Below are positions 35,546 to 45,400 of a stretch of 64,000 nucleotides of DNA, in pieces. Source of the DNA: Amycolatopsis iheyensis (lineage in GTDB: Bacteria > Actinomycetota > Actinomycetes > Mycobacteriales > Pseudonocardiaceae); contig NZ_JAMXQV010000007.1 in the NCBI RefSeq assembly GCF_024703995.1, positions 62,001-126,000 on the forward strand. The letters run 5' to 3'. Within the stretch, counting starts at the first letter, position 1. Every line of letters begins with the position of its first letter. Below the pieces are notes generated by a model. That model had not been told where the DNA came from and ran no database searches. It saw nothing but the letters and a program-made list of their open reading frames with translations. Position numbers and translations under genes: made by a program.

Positions 35546-37168
35546 TCACTTGGTCGAGACTTCGGTGCGACGGTCGATCCGGGCGAGCAGCTCGCCGATC
35601 CGGGGGCGGAGGCCTTCCGGGGCCGGGCAGTGGCTGCCGTTCGCGCGGACGTGGTTCAGCTGCTCCAGGTCCACCGTCAAGTCCTTGAGCAAAGCCATGT
35701 CGCCGTGGTCCAGCGCCGTCGTCATGTCGGTGACGGTCTGCTCGATGAGCGCCCAGCGGCCGATGTGGGTCACATTGGCGGGCACCGCGCGGAGAGCCGC
35801 GCCCGCGTCCTGGAGCGCGGCCCGTTCCGAATCGGCGCGGCCGGACGGCGCCTTCTTCATGATTTCGTACAGCTCGCGCGCCACCTGGCGCGGCCGGGTG
35901 TGTGCGTCCAGCTTGAAGAGCCGCAGGTTGCGCAGGAACGTCGGCAGCTGCTCCGGGTAGGTCCGGCGGGTGAGCACGCAGAACAGCCGGCGGTCGCTGT
36001 CCGCGTCCAGTGCGTGCCGCAGGAAACGCTCCGCCTCGGTCGCCTGCCAGCGGCTCACCTCACCGTCCACCACCAGGCAGAGGTGCTTGGCCGGGTCGCC
36101 GGTCAGCTCCAGGAATTCCGGGTCACCGGACAGTGACCGGTCCACCTGCAGACCCTGCGCGGCCAGTTCCCGGATGAGCTCGGTCGCGGCGAGTGGTTCC
36201 GGCCGCGCGATCGACACCAGCAGGTCCAGGTTGTACGACCGCCGTTGCGTGCGGGCCGCGGCCACGTACGCGTCCCGGTTGTCCGCGAGCAGGTCCGTGC
36301 GGTCGAACTGCTGCGCGACCACCGCGGCGACCGTCTCCAGCGCGAACGAGATCTGGTCCGAGGACGGAGTTCGCTCCTCGAGCACGGGCAGCTGTTCGCC
36401 GAAGCTCCAGTACGACACGTACGGCACGGTCAAGTGCCGCAGCATCAGGTCCTGCGTCACGCTCTTCGCGAGCCAGTTCCGGAACAACGGCGCCGTCGCC
36501 TCGGCGCACAGCTGCTGCCACGCCTCGGCCCGCTCGTACTCCACGCGGTTGTCCAGCCGGGACAGGACCGGGAGCACGAGGTGCGGCGGGCGGTCGTAGG
36601 GCATCCGGTCGCGGGCGTCGTTGGCGCGCCGCGCGATGTCGACGACGCCTTCGACGCTCTGCCGGTTCGCGGTGAACAGGACGACCAGCTGGTCGGGCAG
36701 GTGCGCGGTGCAGATGCCGCCGATGTCCGAGATCCCCGTCCGGCTGTCGATCAGCACGAAGTCGTAGTTCTCGGTCCACTCCGCGCGGCACCGTTCGAGG
36801 AACCCGGCGAACCCGCGCTGGTAGAGGTCTTCCCAGTCGATTCCCTGGACCCGGCCGGTGTAGTCGCTGTCGTCGCGGCCGGCGGCCAGCAGGGCGACCA
36901 CCCCGTCCTCGAGCTCCAGCCGGAGCGCGTGGTCGGCGGGCCGTTCGGCGCCGGCGAGGAAGTCGTGGGCGAGGTCGACCACGCCGCCCTTGGGCGACTT
37001 GGGCAACAGCTTGCCGAAGTAGTGGTGCAGGCCGGGTGCTTCCAGGTCCCAGTCGATCGTGAGGACCCGGAAACCCCAGCGGGCCAGCAGCAGCGCGACG
37101 TTGGCGAGCGTGAAACTCCGCCCGACGCCACCCTTGTAGGAGTAGAACGTCACCACGGTCCCGTTCAT
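35546..37168 (-). CDS. KGGVGR-variant MinD/ParA-like ATPase of the TIR operon
   Basis: 540 residues. The deviant Walker A YKGGVGRSFTLANVALLLA (residues 11-29) keeps the signature Lys12 but has Arg17 where ParA/MinD proteins have the P-loop Lys. Further motifs: VLTIDWDLEAPG, FVLIDSRTGIS and the LPVLSRLDN switch. Residues ~310-540 are a second, mostly helical domain with no clear match. KGGVGR ATPases recur with TIR and other effectors in actinobacteria. ATGA overlap with the TIR gene couples their synthesis. Confidence 0.85.
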   Translation of the reverse strand: MNGTVVTFYSYKGGVGRSFTLANVALLLARWGFRVLTIDWDLEAPGLHHYFGKLLPKSPKGGVVDLAHDFLAGAERPADHALRLELEDGVVALLAAGRDDSDYTGRVQGIDWEDLYQRGFAGFLERCRAEWTENYDFVLIDSRTGISDIGGICTAHLPDQLVVLFTANRQSVEGVVDIARRANDARDRMPYDRPPHLVLPVLSRLDNRVEYERAEAWQQLCAEATAPLFRNWLAKSVTQDLMLRHLTVPYVSYWSFGEQLPVLEERTPSSDQISFALETVAAVVAQQFDRTDLLADNRDAYVAAARTQRRSYNLDLLVSIARPEPLAATELIRELAAQGLQVDRSLSGDPEFLELTGDPAKHLCLVVDGEVSRWQATEAERFLRHALDADSDRRLFCVLTRRTYPEQLPTFLRNLRLFKLDAHTRPRQVARELYEIMKKAPSGRADSERAALQDAGAALRAVPANVTHIGRWALIEQTVTDMTTALDHGDMALLKDLTVDLEQLNHVRANGSHCPAPEGLRPRIGELLARIDRRTEVSTK

Positions 37169-37782
37169 CGGCCGAACCTCGGAATCGACGGCTGCGGCAG
37201 CAGCAGCGGCTCGGGCACCTCGATGACCGGCCAGTCCGGCTGCCAGTCGGGCACCTGCCTCACGAGTTCGACGACGTCACGGGCGACATCGGCCACTCTC
37301 TGGTGGAACAGGAGCCAGTCTCGGCTTTCCTGGAAGACCTTGTCCGGGAGGGCCAGCTCCTTGAAGTTCCACCAGGCGCGCTGCAATCCCTCCTCGTCGG
37401 GGAAGTTCTCCGAGTCCGAATAGAGCAGGGGGTAGATCAAGCCCTGCGGGCATTGCGGACTTGCCAGGCCGAGCAGCCTCTCCCGGGCGCGCATGCTCCG
37501 CCACTCGGCGAGGCACCACGGCGACTGGAAGTACGGCGGCGAGAGCACCGCGATCATGATCTTGCTGTGCCGCAACGCCTTCTGCAGCTCCGCCGGCCAG
37601 TGCACACCGCGGTCCATGCCCTTGTCGAGGAACACCCGGGGCGCCGGCGCGACCTGGTCGTGCAGGCAGTCCAGGAACTTCTGGAAGAAGTTGTTGAGCA
37701 GCCACTTCGGTGCGCTGCCGACGCTGCTGTAGCTGATGAACACGTCGTACTCGTATCCCGGCACGCGGTCGATGATAGGCAC
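37165..37782 (-). CDS. TIR-domain effector, predicted NAD-degrading
   Basis: 205 residues. TIR domain at ~10-160: YDVFISYSS (box 1), VFLDKGMDRGVHWPAELQKAL (shortened: the BB-loop region), IMIAVLSPPYFQSPWCLAEW. Glu93 in WCLAEW corresponds to the catalytic Glu of NAD-hydrolysing TIRs. The ~45-residue C-terminal tail is Pro/Trp-rich. First gene of the four-gene operon; in bacterial defence such TIR proteins deplete NAD or make signalling nucleotides once triggered. Enzymatic activity is inferred from the residue, not shown. Confidence 0.87.
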   Translation of the reverse strand: MPIIDRVPGYEYDVFISYSSVGSAPKWLLNNFFQKFLDCLHDQVAPAPRVFLDKGMDRGVHWPAELQKALRHSKIMIAVLSPPYFQSPWCLAEWRSMRARERLLGLASPQCPQGLIYPLLYSDSENFPDEEGLQRAWWNFKELALPDKVFQESRDWLLFHQRVADVARDVVELVRQVPDWQPDWPVIEVPEPLLLPQPSIPRFGR

Positions 37783-37864
37783 GGCGAATGGTCGTACAAC
37801 AGGACGAAAAAGTGGCCAGAACCGCCGGAATGACCAAAAAACTGATAAAAAGAGGACAGTTGAT

Positions 37865-39097
37865 CTAGCGCGCGGAAACCGCCACGATGAGCCCGCCGGC
37901 CGCGAGGAGTGCGGCCGCCGACACGAGGGTGGTCGTCAAGCCGGTCGACGTCAGCAGTGCTCCCAAGATCGCCACGCCCAGGGCCGCGCCCGTCTGGCGG
38001 GACGCGTTCAACGCGCCGCCCGCCGTGCCCGCCAGCTCGGCCGGCGTCGCGCCCACTACCGCCGTCAGCAGGGATGGAATTGCCAGTGATACTCCAAAAC
38101 CCAGCAGTGCCAACCCGACCGGCGACGTGGCGGACAAAGTGCCGACGCACATCAAGGCGAACCCCGACACCGCCGGGATTCCGGGGCCGATCCGGGCCAC
38201 CAAGCGGCCCGTGAAGATCGGGTTGAACGCCGTCGGGATGGTCAAGGGCAGGAAGGCCAAGCCTGTTGACGAAGGTGAGTATCCGCGGGACCCCTGGAAG
38301 TACAACGACAGGACGAACAGGACTCCCGACAGTCCGAAGTTCACGATCGCGCCCGCCGCGAGGCCACCGGTGAACCGGCGGCTCGTGAACAACCGTGATG
38401 GGAGCATTGCGTCCGGGCGGCGTTGGGAGATCACGAAAACCACCGCGGCCGCAGTCGACAGCAGTAAGAGCCAGTAGGCGTGCTCTACCAGGGCGTACGT
38501 CAGTGTCGACAAAGCGATCACCGCTGACGCCTGGCCCAGGATGTCCGTGCGGCCCGGCTTGGACGGGGTGAAAGGTGCGGAGCGAGACAAAAAGAGCGCC
38601 ACCAGAGCCACCGGGACATTCACCACGAAGATCGACCGCCAGCCGAACGTCTCCGTCAGTACGCCGCCCAGCAGTGGGCCTGCCACCAGGCCCGTTCCGC
38701 TCAACGCCGCCCACACCCCCATTGCTTTCGCGCGTGCCGCCGGGGCCGGGTACGCCGCCGCGATCAGGGACAGCGATGACGGGACCAGCAGTGCTCCCGC
38801 GACGCCGAGTAGTGCTCGGAGGGCGATCAGTGACGGCACCGAGAACGACAGTGCCGAGAAGAGGGACAGTGCGCCGAACGAGATGAGGCCCGTGAAGAAC
38901 GTCCGGCGGGCGCCGAAGCGGTCGGACCATGCTCCCGCCGTCAGCAGGAATGCCGCGAACGTCAACGTGTAGCCGTTCGCTATCCATTGCTGGTCCGGCA
39001 AGTCCGGTGACAACGCCGGGAGCGCCACCGTCACGATCGTCGTGTCCAGCATGACCAGGAAGTAGCCCAACGAGAGGCCGATGAGGAGTCTTGCCAC
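37865..39097 (-). CDS. MFS drug/proton antiporter (DHA2-like)
   Basis: 410 residues from GTG 39097. Motif D1 LDTTIVTVALPAL and motif A GAWSDRFGARRTFF are intact, motif C is seen as SGTGLVAGPLLGG; twelve or more membrane helices. Predicted exporter of small toxic compounds. It diverges from a LysR-type regulator gene with 82 bp between them, the usual regulator/efflux-pump pairing. No damage seen. Confidence 0.88.
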   Translation of the reverse strand: MARLLIGLSLGYFLVMLDTTIVTVALPALSPDLPDQQWIANGYTLTFAAFLLTAGAWSDRFGARRTFFTGLISFGALSLFSALSFSVPSLIALRALLGVAGALLVPSSLSLIAAAYPAPAARAKAMGVWAALSGTGLVAGPLLGGVLTETFGWRSIFVVNVPVALVALFLSRSAPFTPSKPGRTDILGQASAVIALSTLTYALVEHAYWLLLLSTAAAVVFVISQRRPDAMLPSRLFTSRRFTGGLAAGAIVNFGLSGVLFVLSLYFQGSRGYSPSSTGLAFLPLTIPTAFNPIFTGRLVARIGPGIPAVSGFALMCVGTLSATSPVGLALLGFGVSLAIPSLLTAVVGATPAELAGTAGGALNASRQTGAALGVAILGALLTSTGLTTTLVSAAALLAAGGLIVAVSAR

Positions 39098-39179
39098 ACC
39101 GCAAGCCTGGACACTCCGTGACACCGGCGGAAGCAGGGAGTTACGATGGCAGGTATCGGGAACGCCGATGGGGGGCCTC

Positions 39180-40076
39180 ATGGAACTGCGCCACCTGCGC
39201 ACCTTCCGCGTCGTCGCGCGGACGCTCAACTTCACCCACGCCGCCGCCGAGCTGCACTACGCGCAGTCCAGTGTCACCGAACAAATCCAGGCCCTCGAAG
39301 CCGAACTCGGCGCGAAACTCTTCGACCGGGCGCGACGGCTGCGGCTCACCGCCGCCGGGACGCGGCTGATCACCTACGCCGACCAGGTTCTCGACCTCGT
39401 CGAGGAAGCCAAGGCCGCCGTCGACGAAGAACGCGGTGAGCCCGACGGTGAGCTGACCATCGGTGCGCTGGAAACCCTTTGCACGCACTGGGTTCCGCCG
39501 GTTCTCGGTGCCTACCGGGCGAAGTGGCCGCGGGTTCGGCTGACCGTCAAAGAAGGCGGGCGGGGCGAGCTTTACCACGCCGTCAGATCGTCCGAAATGG
39601 ACGTTTGCTTCACCTTCGGTGCCGCGCCGGACGATCTCGCCAGCCGGAAACTCGGTGAAGTGCCGCTGGTCGTCATCGTGCCGACGGGGCATCCGCTGGC
39701 GGGCAACACAATGGTCAAGCCCGACCAGCTGCGTGGAGTCGGATTTCTCGCCACGCCGAAAGGGTGTGGCTTCCGGGAAATGCTGGACCGGCTCGACGGC
39801 CCCGTCGTCGAGACCGAGGTCGGCAGCCTCGCCGCGCTCGGGCGGTGCGTGGCCGCCGGGATGGGGTGCGGGATCGTGCCCGCCATGGTCGACCACCCCG
39901 GCGCCGTCGCCGTCCCGCTCGACGGCGAGACCGCCGACGTCACCCTCACCTGGCGGCGGCGCGACGAACGCACACCGAACGTCGCCGCGCTGCTCGCCAC
40001 CGCTCAGGCGTTGTCCAGCAACGACATGCACTCCTCCGGGAGGTCCAAAGTGAACGCCGGGGCGATCGACTCGTAG
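39180..40076 (+). CDS. LysR-type transcriptional regulator
   Basis: 298 residues from ATG 39180. N-terminal HTH: LRTFRVVARTLNFTHAAAEL, AQSSVTEQIQALEAELGAKLFDR (core motif), then a periplasmic-binding-protein-like effector domain. It probably controls the divergent MFS pump. Its 3' end runs 73 bp into the convergent aldo/keto reductase gene; the last ~24 residues are therefore encoded opposite that gene's end. Confidence 0.87.
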   Translation: MELRHLRTFRVVARTLNFTHAAAELHYAQSSVTEQIQALEAELGAKLFDRARRLRLTAAGTRLITYADQVLDLVEEAKAAVDEERGEPDGELTIGALETLCTHWVPPVLGAYRAKWPRVRLTVKEGGRGELYHAVRSSEMDVCFTFGAAPDDLASRKLGEVPLVVIVPTGHPLAGNTMVKPDQLRGVGFLATPKGCGFREMLDRLDGPVVETEVGSLAALGRCVAAGMGCGIVPAMVDHPGAVAVPLDGETADVTLTWRRRDERTPNVAALLATAQALSSNDMHSSGRSKVNAGAIDS

Positions 40077-40999
40077 TGCTCCCACGTGCGCGGGCCGATC
40101 AACGGGATCACCCCGCGACGCAGCAGCCACGCCAGCGCGACCTGGTTGCCCGAACACCCCAGCGAAGCCGCCACTTTGGACACCGCCGCCAAGCGGGACT
40201 CCGAGTCCGGTCCCGCGTACGCGCGCCAGATCTGCGTCGACTCGCGGTAGCCCGGATCGTCGTAGATCCCGCGCAGCAGCGACGAATACGCCGCCAGGGA
40301 GACGTCCGGGTGCGCGGCCAGCCAGTCCAGCAGCTCGCCGCCCGCGATCGACGGGACGTCGGCGCCCGTGGGGCGCAGGTACGAGTGCTGCACCTGGACC
40401 GCCACCGGCGACGCCCAGCCCCGGGCCAAGGCCAGCGACCGGATCCGGTCCAGGCGCCAGGTCCGGACGTTGCTCCAGCCGATGTAACGCACCTTGCCCG
40501 ACCGCACCAGTCCGTCCAAAGCGGACAGTGTCTCCTCGAGTGGCTCGCGGCGGAGGTCCACGTGCACGTAGTACAGGTCGATGTGGTCGGTGCCGAGACG
40601 TCGCAGGCTTTCCTCCGCCGCCCGCTCGATCACCGCCGCGCCCGCCCCTTCGTAAGTGCGCTCCCGGGCTTCCCAGTCCGTCGTGCCGTCCGGGCGCGCG
40701 GCGGCGCGGGCCGCCGGCAGGTCGAGCGGCTGCGCCGACACCTTCGTCGCCAGGAACACCCGATCCCGGCGGCCGCGCAGCAGTTTCCCCAGCATGGACT
40801 CGCTTTCGCCGCCGCTGAACGACGGTCCCGCCCACCACGCGTAGCAGTTCGCCGTGTCCAGGAAGTCGCCGCCCGCGTCGAGGTACGCGTCCAGGATGCG
40901 AGCCGACGTCGGCTCGTCGGTCGACGTGCCCATCGTCATGCAGCCCAGCGACACCTGGCTGACGTGCTGACCGGTCCGGCCCAGTTCCACCTTCTTCAT
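40004..40999 (-). CDS. Aldo/keto reductase
   Basis: 331 residues from ATG 40999. Tetrad residues: Asp in GGDFLDTANCY, Tyr in the same motif, Lys in VFLATKVS and His in LYYVHVD; NADPH site near LIGPRTWEHY. Predicted NADPH-dependent carbonyl reductase. Divergent from a MocR-type regulator gene at 41047 (47-bp gap), so it may be that regulator's target and act in vitamin B6 or amine metabolism, which is inference. Convergent 73-bp overlap with the LysR gene. Confidence 0.87.
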   Translation of the reverse strand: MKKVELGRTGQHVSQVSLGCMTMGTSTDEPTSARILDAYLDAGGDFLDTANCYAWWAGPSFSGGESESMLGKLLRGRRDRVFLATKVSAQPLDLPAARAAARPDGTTDWEARERTYEGAGAAVIERAAEESLRRLGTDHIDLYYVHVDLRREPLEETLSALDGLVRSGKVRYIGWSNVRTWRLDRIRSLALARGWASPVAVQVQHSYLRPTGADVPSIAGGELLDWLAAHPDVSLAAYSSLLRGIYDDPGYRESTQIWRAYAGPDSESRLAAVSKVAASLGCSGNQVALAWLLRRGVIPLIGPRTWEHYESIAPAFTLDLPEECMSLLDNA

Positions 41000-41046
41000 G
41001 CCCACGAACCTAAGAGAGAATCGGTCCGGTACTACAGTCCAATCCT

Positions 41047-42363
41047 GTGGCCGGATCACAGACCAATTGGGGCGTCCTGCTGGAACTGAGCGGGCCTGGG
41101 CCGAAACACGCCCAGCTCGCGCGTGCCCTGCGCACGGCGATCCGCGGGCTCGAAGACGGCGCCGCCGTGCCGCCGAGCCGTCAGCTCGCCGCCGACCTCG
41201 GGTGCTCGCGGTGGGTCGTCACGCAGGCCTACGCCCAGCTCGTCGCCGAGGGGTACCTCGACGGGCGCACCGGCTCCGCCACCCGGGTCCGGCGGGTCGG
41301 CAGCGCCGCCGAGCCGAAGCCGCCGGTGCCGGTCAAACAACCGCGCCACGACCTCGCGCCCGGACTGCCCGACCTGCGGCACTTCCCCCGGCAGCGGTGG
41401 GCGGACGCGGTGCGCGGGGTGCTCGCCACCGCGCCCCACACCGACCTGGGGCTTCCCGGCAAAGCCGGCCACCCGCGGCTGCGCGCGACCCTCGCCGGCT
41501 ACCTGCGGCGGGTCCGCGGCGCCGAAACTGACGACGTCGTGGTCTGCGGCGGGGTCACCGACGGCGTGACCCGGGTCTGCCGGGCCCTCCGGGAAAAGGG
41601 CATCACGCGCCTCGCCGTCGAAGACCCCGGCTGGACGCGGTTGTGGCGTGCGGCCGAAAGCACCGGGATGGGCATCGACCCGGTGCCGGTCGACGACGAA
41701 GGCATCGACGTCGGCCGCATCCCGCGCGGCACCCGGGCCGTGCTCGTCACGCCCGCGCACCAGTTCCCCACCGGCACCGTGCTCTCGCCCCGACGGCGGG
41801 CCGGCCTGGTGGCCTGGGTGCGGGACGTCGACGGACTCGTCCTCGAAGACGACTACGACGCCGAGTTCCGCTACGACCGGCGGCCCGTCGGCACCGTCCA
41901 GGGCACCGATCCGGGGCGGGTCGCGCTCTTCGGCAGCGTCAGCAAGACGCTCAGCCCGGCGCTCGGCCTCGGCTGGGTCGCGCTCCCTCCACAGTGGACA
42001 CTGTCGGGCCACGCGCCGCCCGTGGTCGACCAGCTCGCGCTCGCCGCGTTCGTCGAGAGCGGTGGCTACGACCGGCACCTGCGGGCCGCGCGGCTGCGCT
42101 ACCGCGCCCGGCGCGACCGGCTCGTCGACGCGCTCGGTCCCGCCCGGCTCTCCGGCGCCGCGGCCGGGCTGCACCTCGTCCTGCACCTCGACCGGGACGC
42201 CGCCGAGGTGAAAAGAAGCGCGGGCGAGAAGGGCGTCAAAGTCGCCGATCTCGACGACTACCGGAGCGCGCCCGGCGCCCCCGCGCTCGTCCTCGGCTAC
42301 GGCAACCTCGCCGACAACGCTGTCGAGACCGCGGCCCGGTTACTGCGCGAAGCCGCCGGCTGA
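41047..42363 (+). CDS. MocR/PdxR-type regulator (GntR HTH fused to aminotransferase)
   Basis: 438 residues from GTG 41047. N-terminal GntR winged helix (VPPSRQLAADLGCSRWVV, ~35-65) joined to a fold-type I PLP domain (~95-435): DYDAEFRYDR and the Schiff-base Lys in GSVSKTLSPALG. MocR proteins sense PLP or amino-acid adducts. No pdxS/pdxT next to it; the divergent aldo/keto reductase gene is the likeliest target. Confidence 0.88.
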   Translation: MAGSQTNWGVLLELSGPGPKHAQLARALRTAIRGLEDGAAVPPSRQLAADLGCSRWVVTQAYAQLVAEGYLDGRTGSATRVRRVGSAAEPKPPVPVKQPRHDLAPGLPDLRHFPRQRWADAVRGVLATAPHTDLGLPGKAGHPRLRATLAGYLRRVRGAETDDVVVCGGVTDGVTRVCRALREKGITRLAVEDPGWTRLWRAAESTGMGIDPVPVDDEGIDVGRIPRGTRAVLVTPAHQFPTGTVLSPRRRAGLVAWVRDVDGLVLEDDYDAEFRYDRRPVGTVQGTDPGRVALFGSVSKTLSPALGLGWVALPPQWTLSGHAPPVVDQLALAAFVESGGYDRHLRAARLRYRARRDRLVDALGPARLSGAAAGLHLVLHLDRDAAEVKRSAGEKGVKVADLDDYRSAPGAPALVLGYGNLADNAVETAARLLREAAG

Positions 42364-42433
42364 GGTCTTCTCAAACGCCCATCGAGGTGGAAAGCTGCTG
42401 TCCGAACCGAGGGCCTGACCAAAGGTCCACTTC

Positions 42434-42447
42434 TGACAACGTTGTCA
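42434..42447. promoter_or_regulatory. LacI-family operator palindrome upstream of GH92 gene
   Basis: TGACAACGTTGTCA is a perfect 14-bp palindrome of the type bound by LacI-family sugar repressors in actinobacteria. It lies 19 bp before ATG 42467, next to the GGGAGGTG ribosome site, where a bound repressor would block expression. The cognate repressor is not in the window. Confidence 0.75.
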
Positions 42448-42466
42448 TCTCCTGGGAGGTGCGCCC

Positions 42467-45400
42467 ATGTGGTCGCAGAGCAGACGGTTGGCCGCCGCGG
42501 TGGCCGCGGGGGTGGTGGTCGCCGGCCTGACGCCCGCCGTCGCGCAGGCCGCGCCCGCGCCGGTGGATCCGGTGGGCCTGGTCAACCCGTTCGTCGGCAC
42601 GCAGAACTTCGGCAACACGTTCCCCGGCGCGAGCGCGCCCTTCGGCATGGTGCAGGTCAGCCCGGACACCGGCGGGCAGGGCGGCTACGACTACCTGCAG
42701 AACGCGATCTACGGCTTCAGCCAGACGCACCTGTCCGGCGTCGGCTGCGGTGTCATGGGCGAGCTGCCGATCATGCCGACGACCGGCGCCGTCGACAACG
42801 TTGACAAGAACGCCTACAAGTCGGAGTACAGCCACGACGACGAGCACGCCGAGCCGGGCTACTACCGCGTCGGGCTCAAGAAGTACGGCGTGAACGCGGA
42901 GCTGACGGCGACGGCGCGCACCGGCTGGCAGCGCTACACCTTCCCCTCGACCGGGCAGGCGAACGTCCTGTTCAACACCGGTCAGGCCAACCAGTCCGTC
43001 AAGGACTCCGAGATCCACGTCGTCGGCGACCGGACCCTCGAAGGCCGTGTCAAGGCCGGCGGGTTCTGCGCCGGCCACGACGAGCACACCGTCTACTTCA
43101 CCGCGACCTTCGACCGGCCGTTCAGCTCGTTTGGCACCTGGCGCGACTCGACGCGCACCCCGGGCAGCCGCGACGCCGCGGGCACCGGCGGCAACGGCGC
43201 CTGGGCGAGCTTCGACGCGAGCACCGACCACGACGTCGTGCTGAAGGTCGGCCTGTCCTACACGGGTCTCGACGGCGCGCGGAAGAACCTCGCGGCGGAA
43301 ACGAAGGACTTCGACTTCGACGCCACGAAGGCCGCCCTGCACCAGCAGTGGGCCGACAAGCTGGGCGCGATCAAGATCGGCGGCGGCACGACCGAGCGGC
43401 AGACGGCGTTCTACACCGCGCTCTACCACGCGCAGCTGCACCCGAACCTGGCCGGCGACACCGACGGCGCGTACACCGGCTTCGACGGCAAGGTGCACAC
43501 CGCGAGCGGTTACACGCCGTACCAGAACTTCTCGCTCTGGGACACCTACCGCCCGCAGAACCAGCTCCTCGAAATGCTCGAACCGCAGGTCGCACGGGAC
43601 GTCGCGTTGTCGGTCGTGGCCATCGGCCGTGACGGCGGGTGGCTGCCGCGGTGGGCGCTGGCCGAGAGCGAAACCAACATCATGACCGGCGACCCGGTGA
43701 CGCCGTTCCTCGTGGAAGCGTGGTCGAAGGGCCTCCTCGCCGGGCACGAAGAAGAGGCGTACGCGCTGCTCAAGAAGAACGCGACGAGCACACCGCCCGC
43801 CGACTCGCCGTACAACGGGCGCTCCGGCGTCAACTACTACAACGACCGCGGCTACATCCCGAGCGGCCTGGAACTCGGCAAGGACTGCGCGGCCAAGGGC
43901 GGCGACAACGACTGCGAGCACCCGGCGTCGGCGACCATGGAGTACTCGGCGGCCGACGCGGCGCTGGCGTTGATGGCCGGCGGGCTCGGCCACAAGGCGG
44001 ACGCGAAGATGTTCGCCGACCGCGGCCAGTGGTACCGCAATTTGTGGGACTCCTCGACGCAGCAGTTCCGCCCGCGCACGACCGAAGGCACGTTCCTCAC
44101 GCCGTACAACCCGGTCGACGCCGACCACCAGTTCCACGAGGGCGGCGCCTACCAGTACCAGTGGCTCGTGCCGCAGGACCCGAGCGGGCTCGTGTCGCTG
44201 ATGGGCGGCAAGAAGTCGACGGAGAAGCGGCTCGACTCCTTCTTCGCGTACGACAACTTGCTGAAGGACCCGGCGGGCACCGCGCGCAATGACTGGATCT
44301 CCAGCCCGTACGACTACTACGGCAAGGCGACCTACAACCCGAACAACGAGCCCGACCTGCTCGCGCCGTACATGTACCTGTGGGCGGGCGCGCCGGCCAA
44401 GACGGCGACCGTCGTCCGCGCGGCGATGACGTTGTTCACCACCGGCCCGGACGGCATGACCGGCAACGACGACCTCGGCACGATGTCCGCCTGGTACGTC
44501 TTCTCCTCGCTCGGGCTGTACCCGACGATGAGCGGCGCGAACTTCCTCGCGGTGTCGAGCCCGCAGTTCGAGTCGGCGACCGTCCGGATCGGACAGTACG
44601 GCCGCTCGCAGGGCGGCACGCTCACGGTGAACGCGCCGGGTGCGTCCGACGCGAACCGGTACGTCCAGAGCGTGTCGCTGAACGGCCGGAACGTCCGGGA
44701 GACGTCGCTGGACTGGTCTGCCGTGGCCCACGGCGGCGTGCTTTCGCACAAGCTGGGGTCCAAGCCGTCTTCGTGGGGTGTCGGGTCCGAGCCGCCGTCG
44801 GTGAACAAGGCCGCCGGTGACCTGCGCCGGCACGTCGATGCGTCGCTGCGGCAGACGTCGGTGGTGATCCCGGCGGGCGCGGCGCAGCAGGTGCACCTCG
44901 ACTTGGACGTCCTCGCGCAGAACCCGCTGCTGCAGCCGGTGACGGTTTCGGCGACCGCGCCGGCGGGCTGGAAGGTCCGGGTTCAGCCGGTCGACCTGAT
45001 CTGGTCGGGGCGGCTGCCGGTGCAGAAGACGGTGCCGATCACGGTTTCCGTGCCGGCCGGGACCGCGTTGGGCACTTACCCCGTGCAGGTCAAGGTGAGC
45101 GGGCTGGGCGCGAACGCGGTGTCCCGGTCGGCCACGGTCGAGGTCCGGACGCCGTCGGCGTGCGCTGCTTCGGGCCAGTCGTGCGCGGTCGACCTGGGCC
45201 GCGACTACAACCACGACGGCACAGCGACAGTTTCGGCGTCCACGGAGGGCAACTTCGACGGCGGCGGCTGGAGCTACGACGCCTCGCTGCTCCCGGCGGC
45301 GGGCCCGGTGACCTGGGACGGCGTCACGTACGCGGCTCCGGACGCTTCGGGGACTTCGCCCAACTTCGTGGAGGCCCGCGGGCAGTCGTTGCTGCTGCCG

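Noticed and set aside
35546..37782. FxSxx-COOH peptide system, suggested by TIR plus KGGVGR ATPase
   Set aside because: No radical SAM (FxsB), no FxSxx-ending precursor and no TPR partner within the operon.
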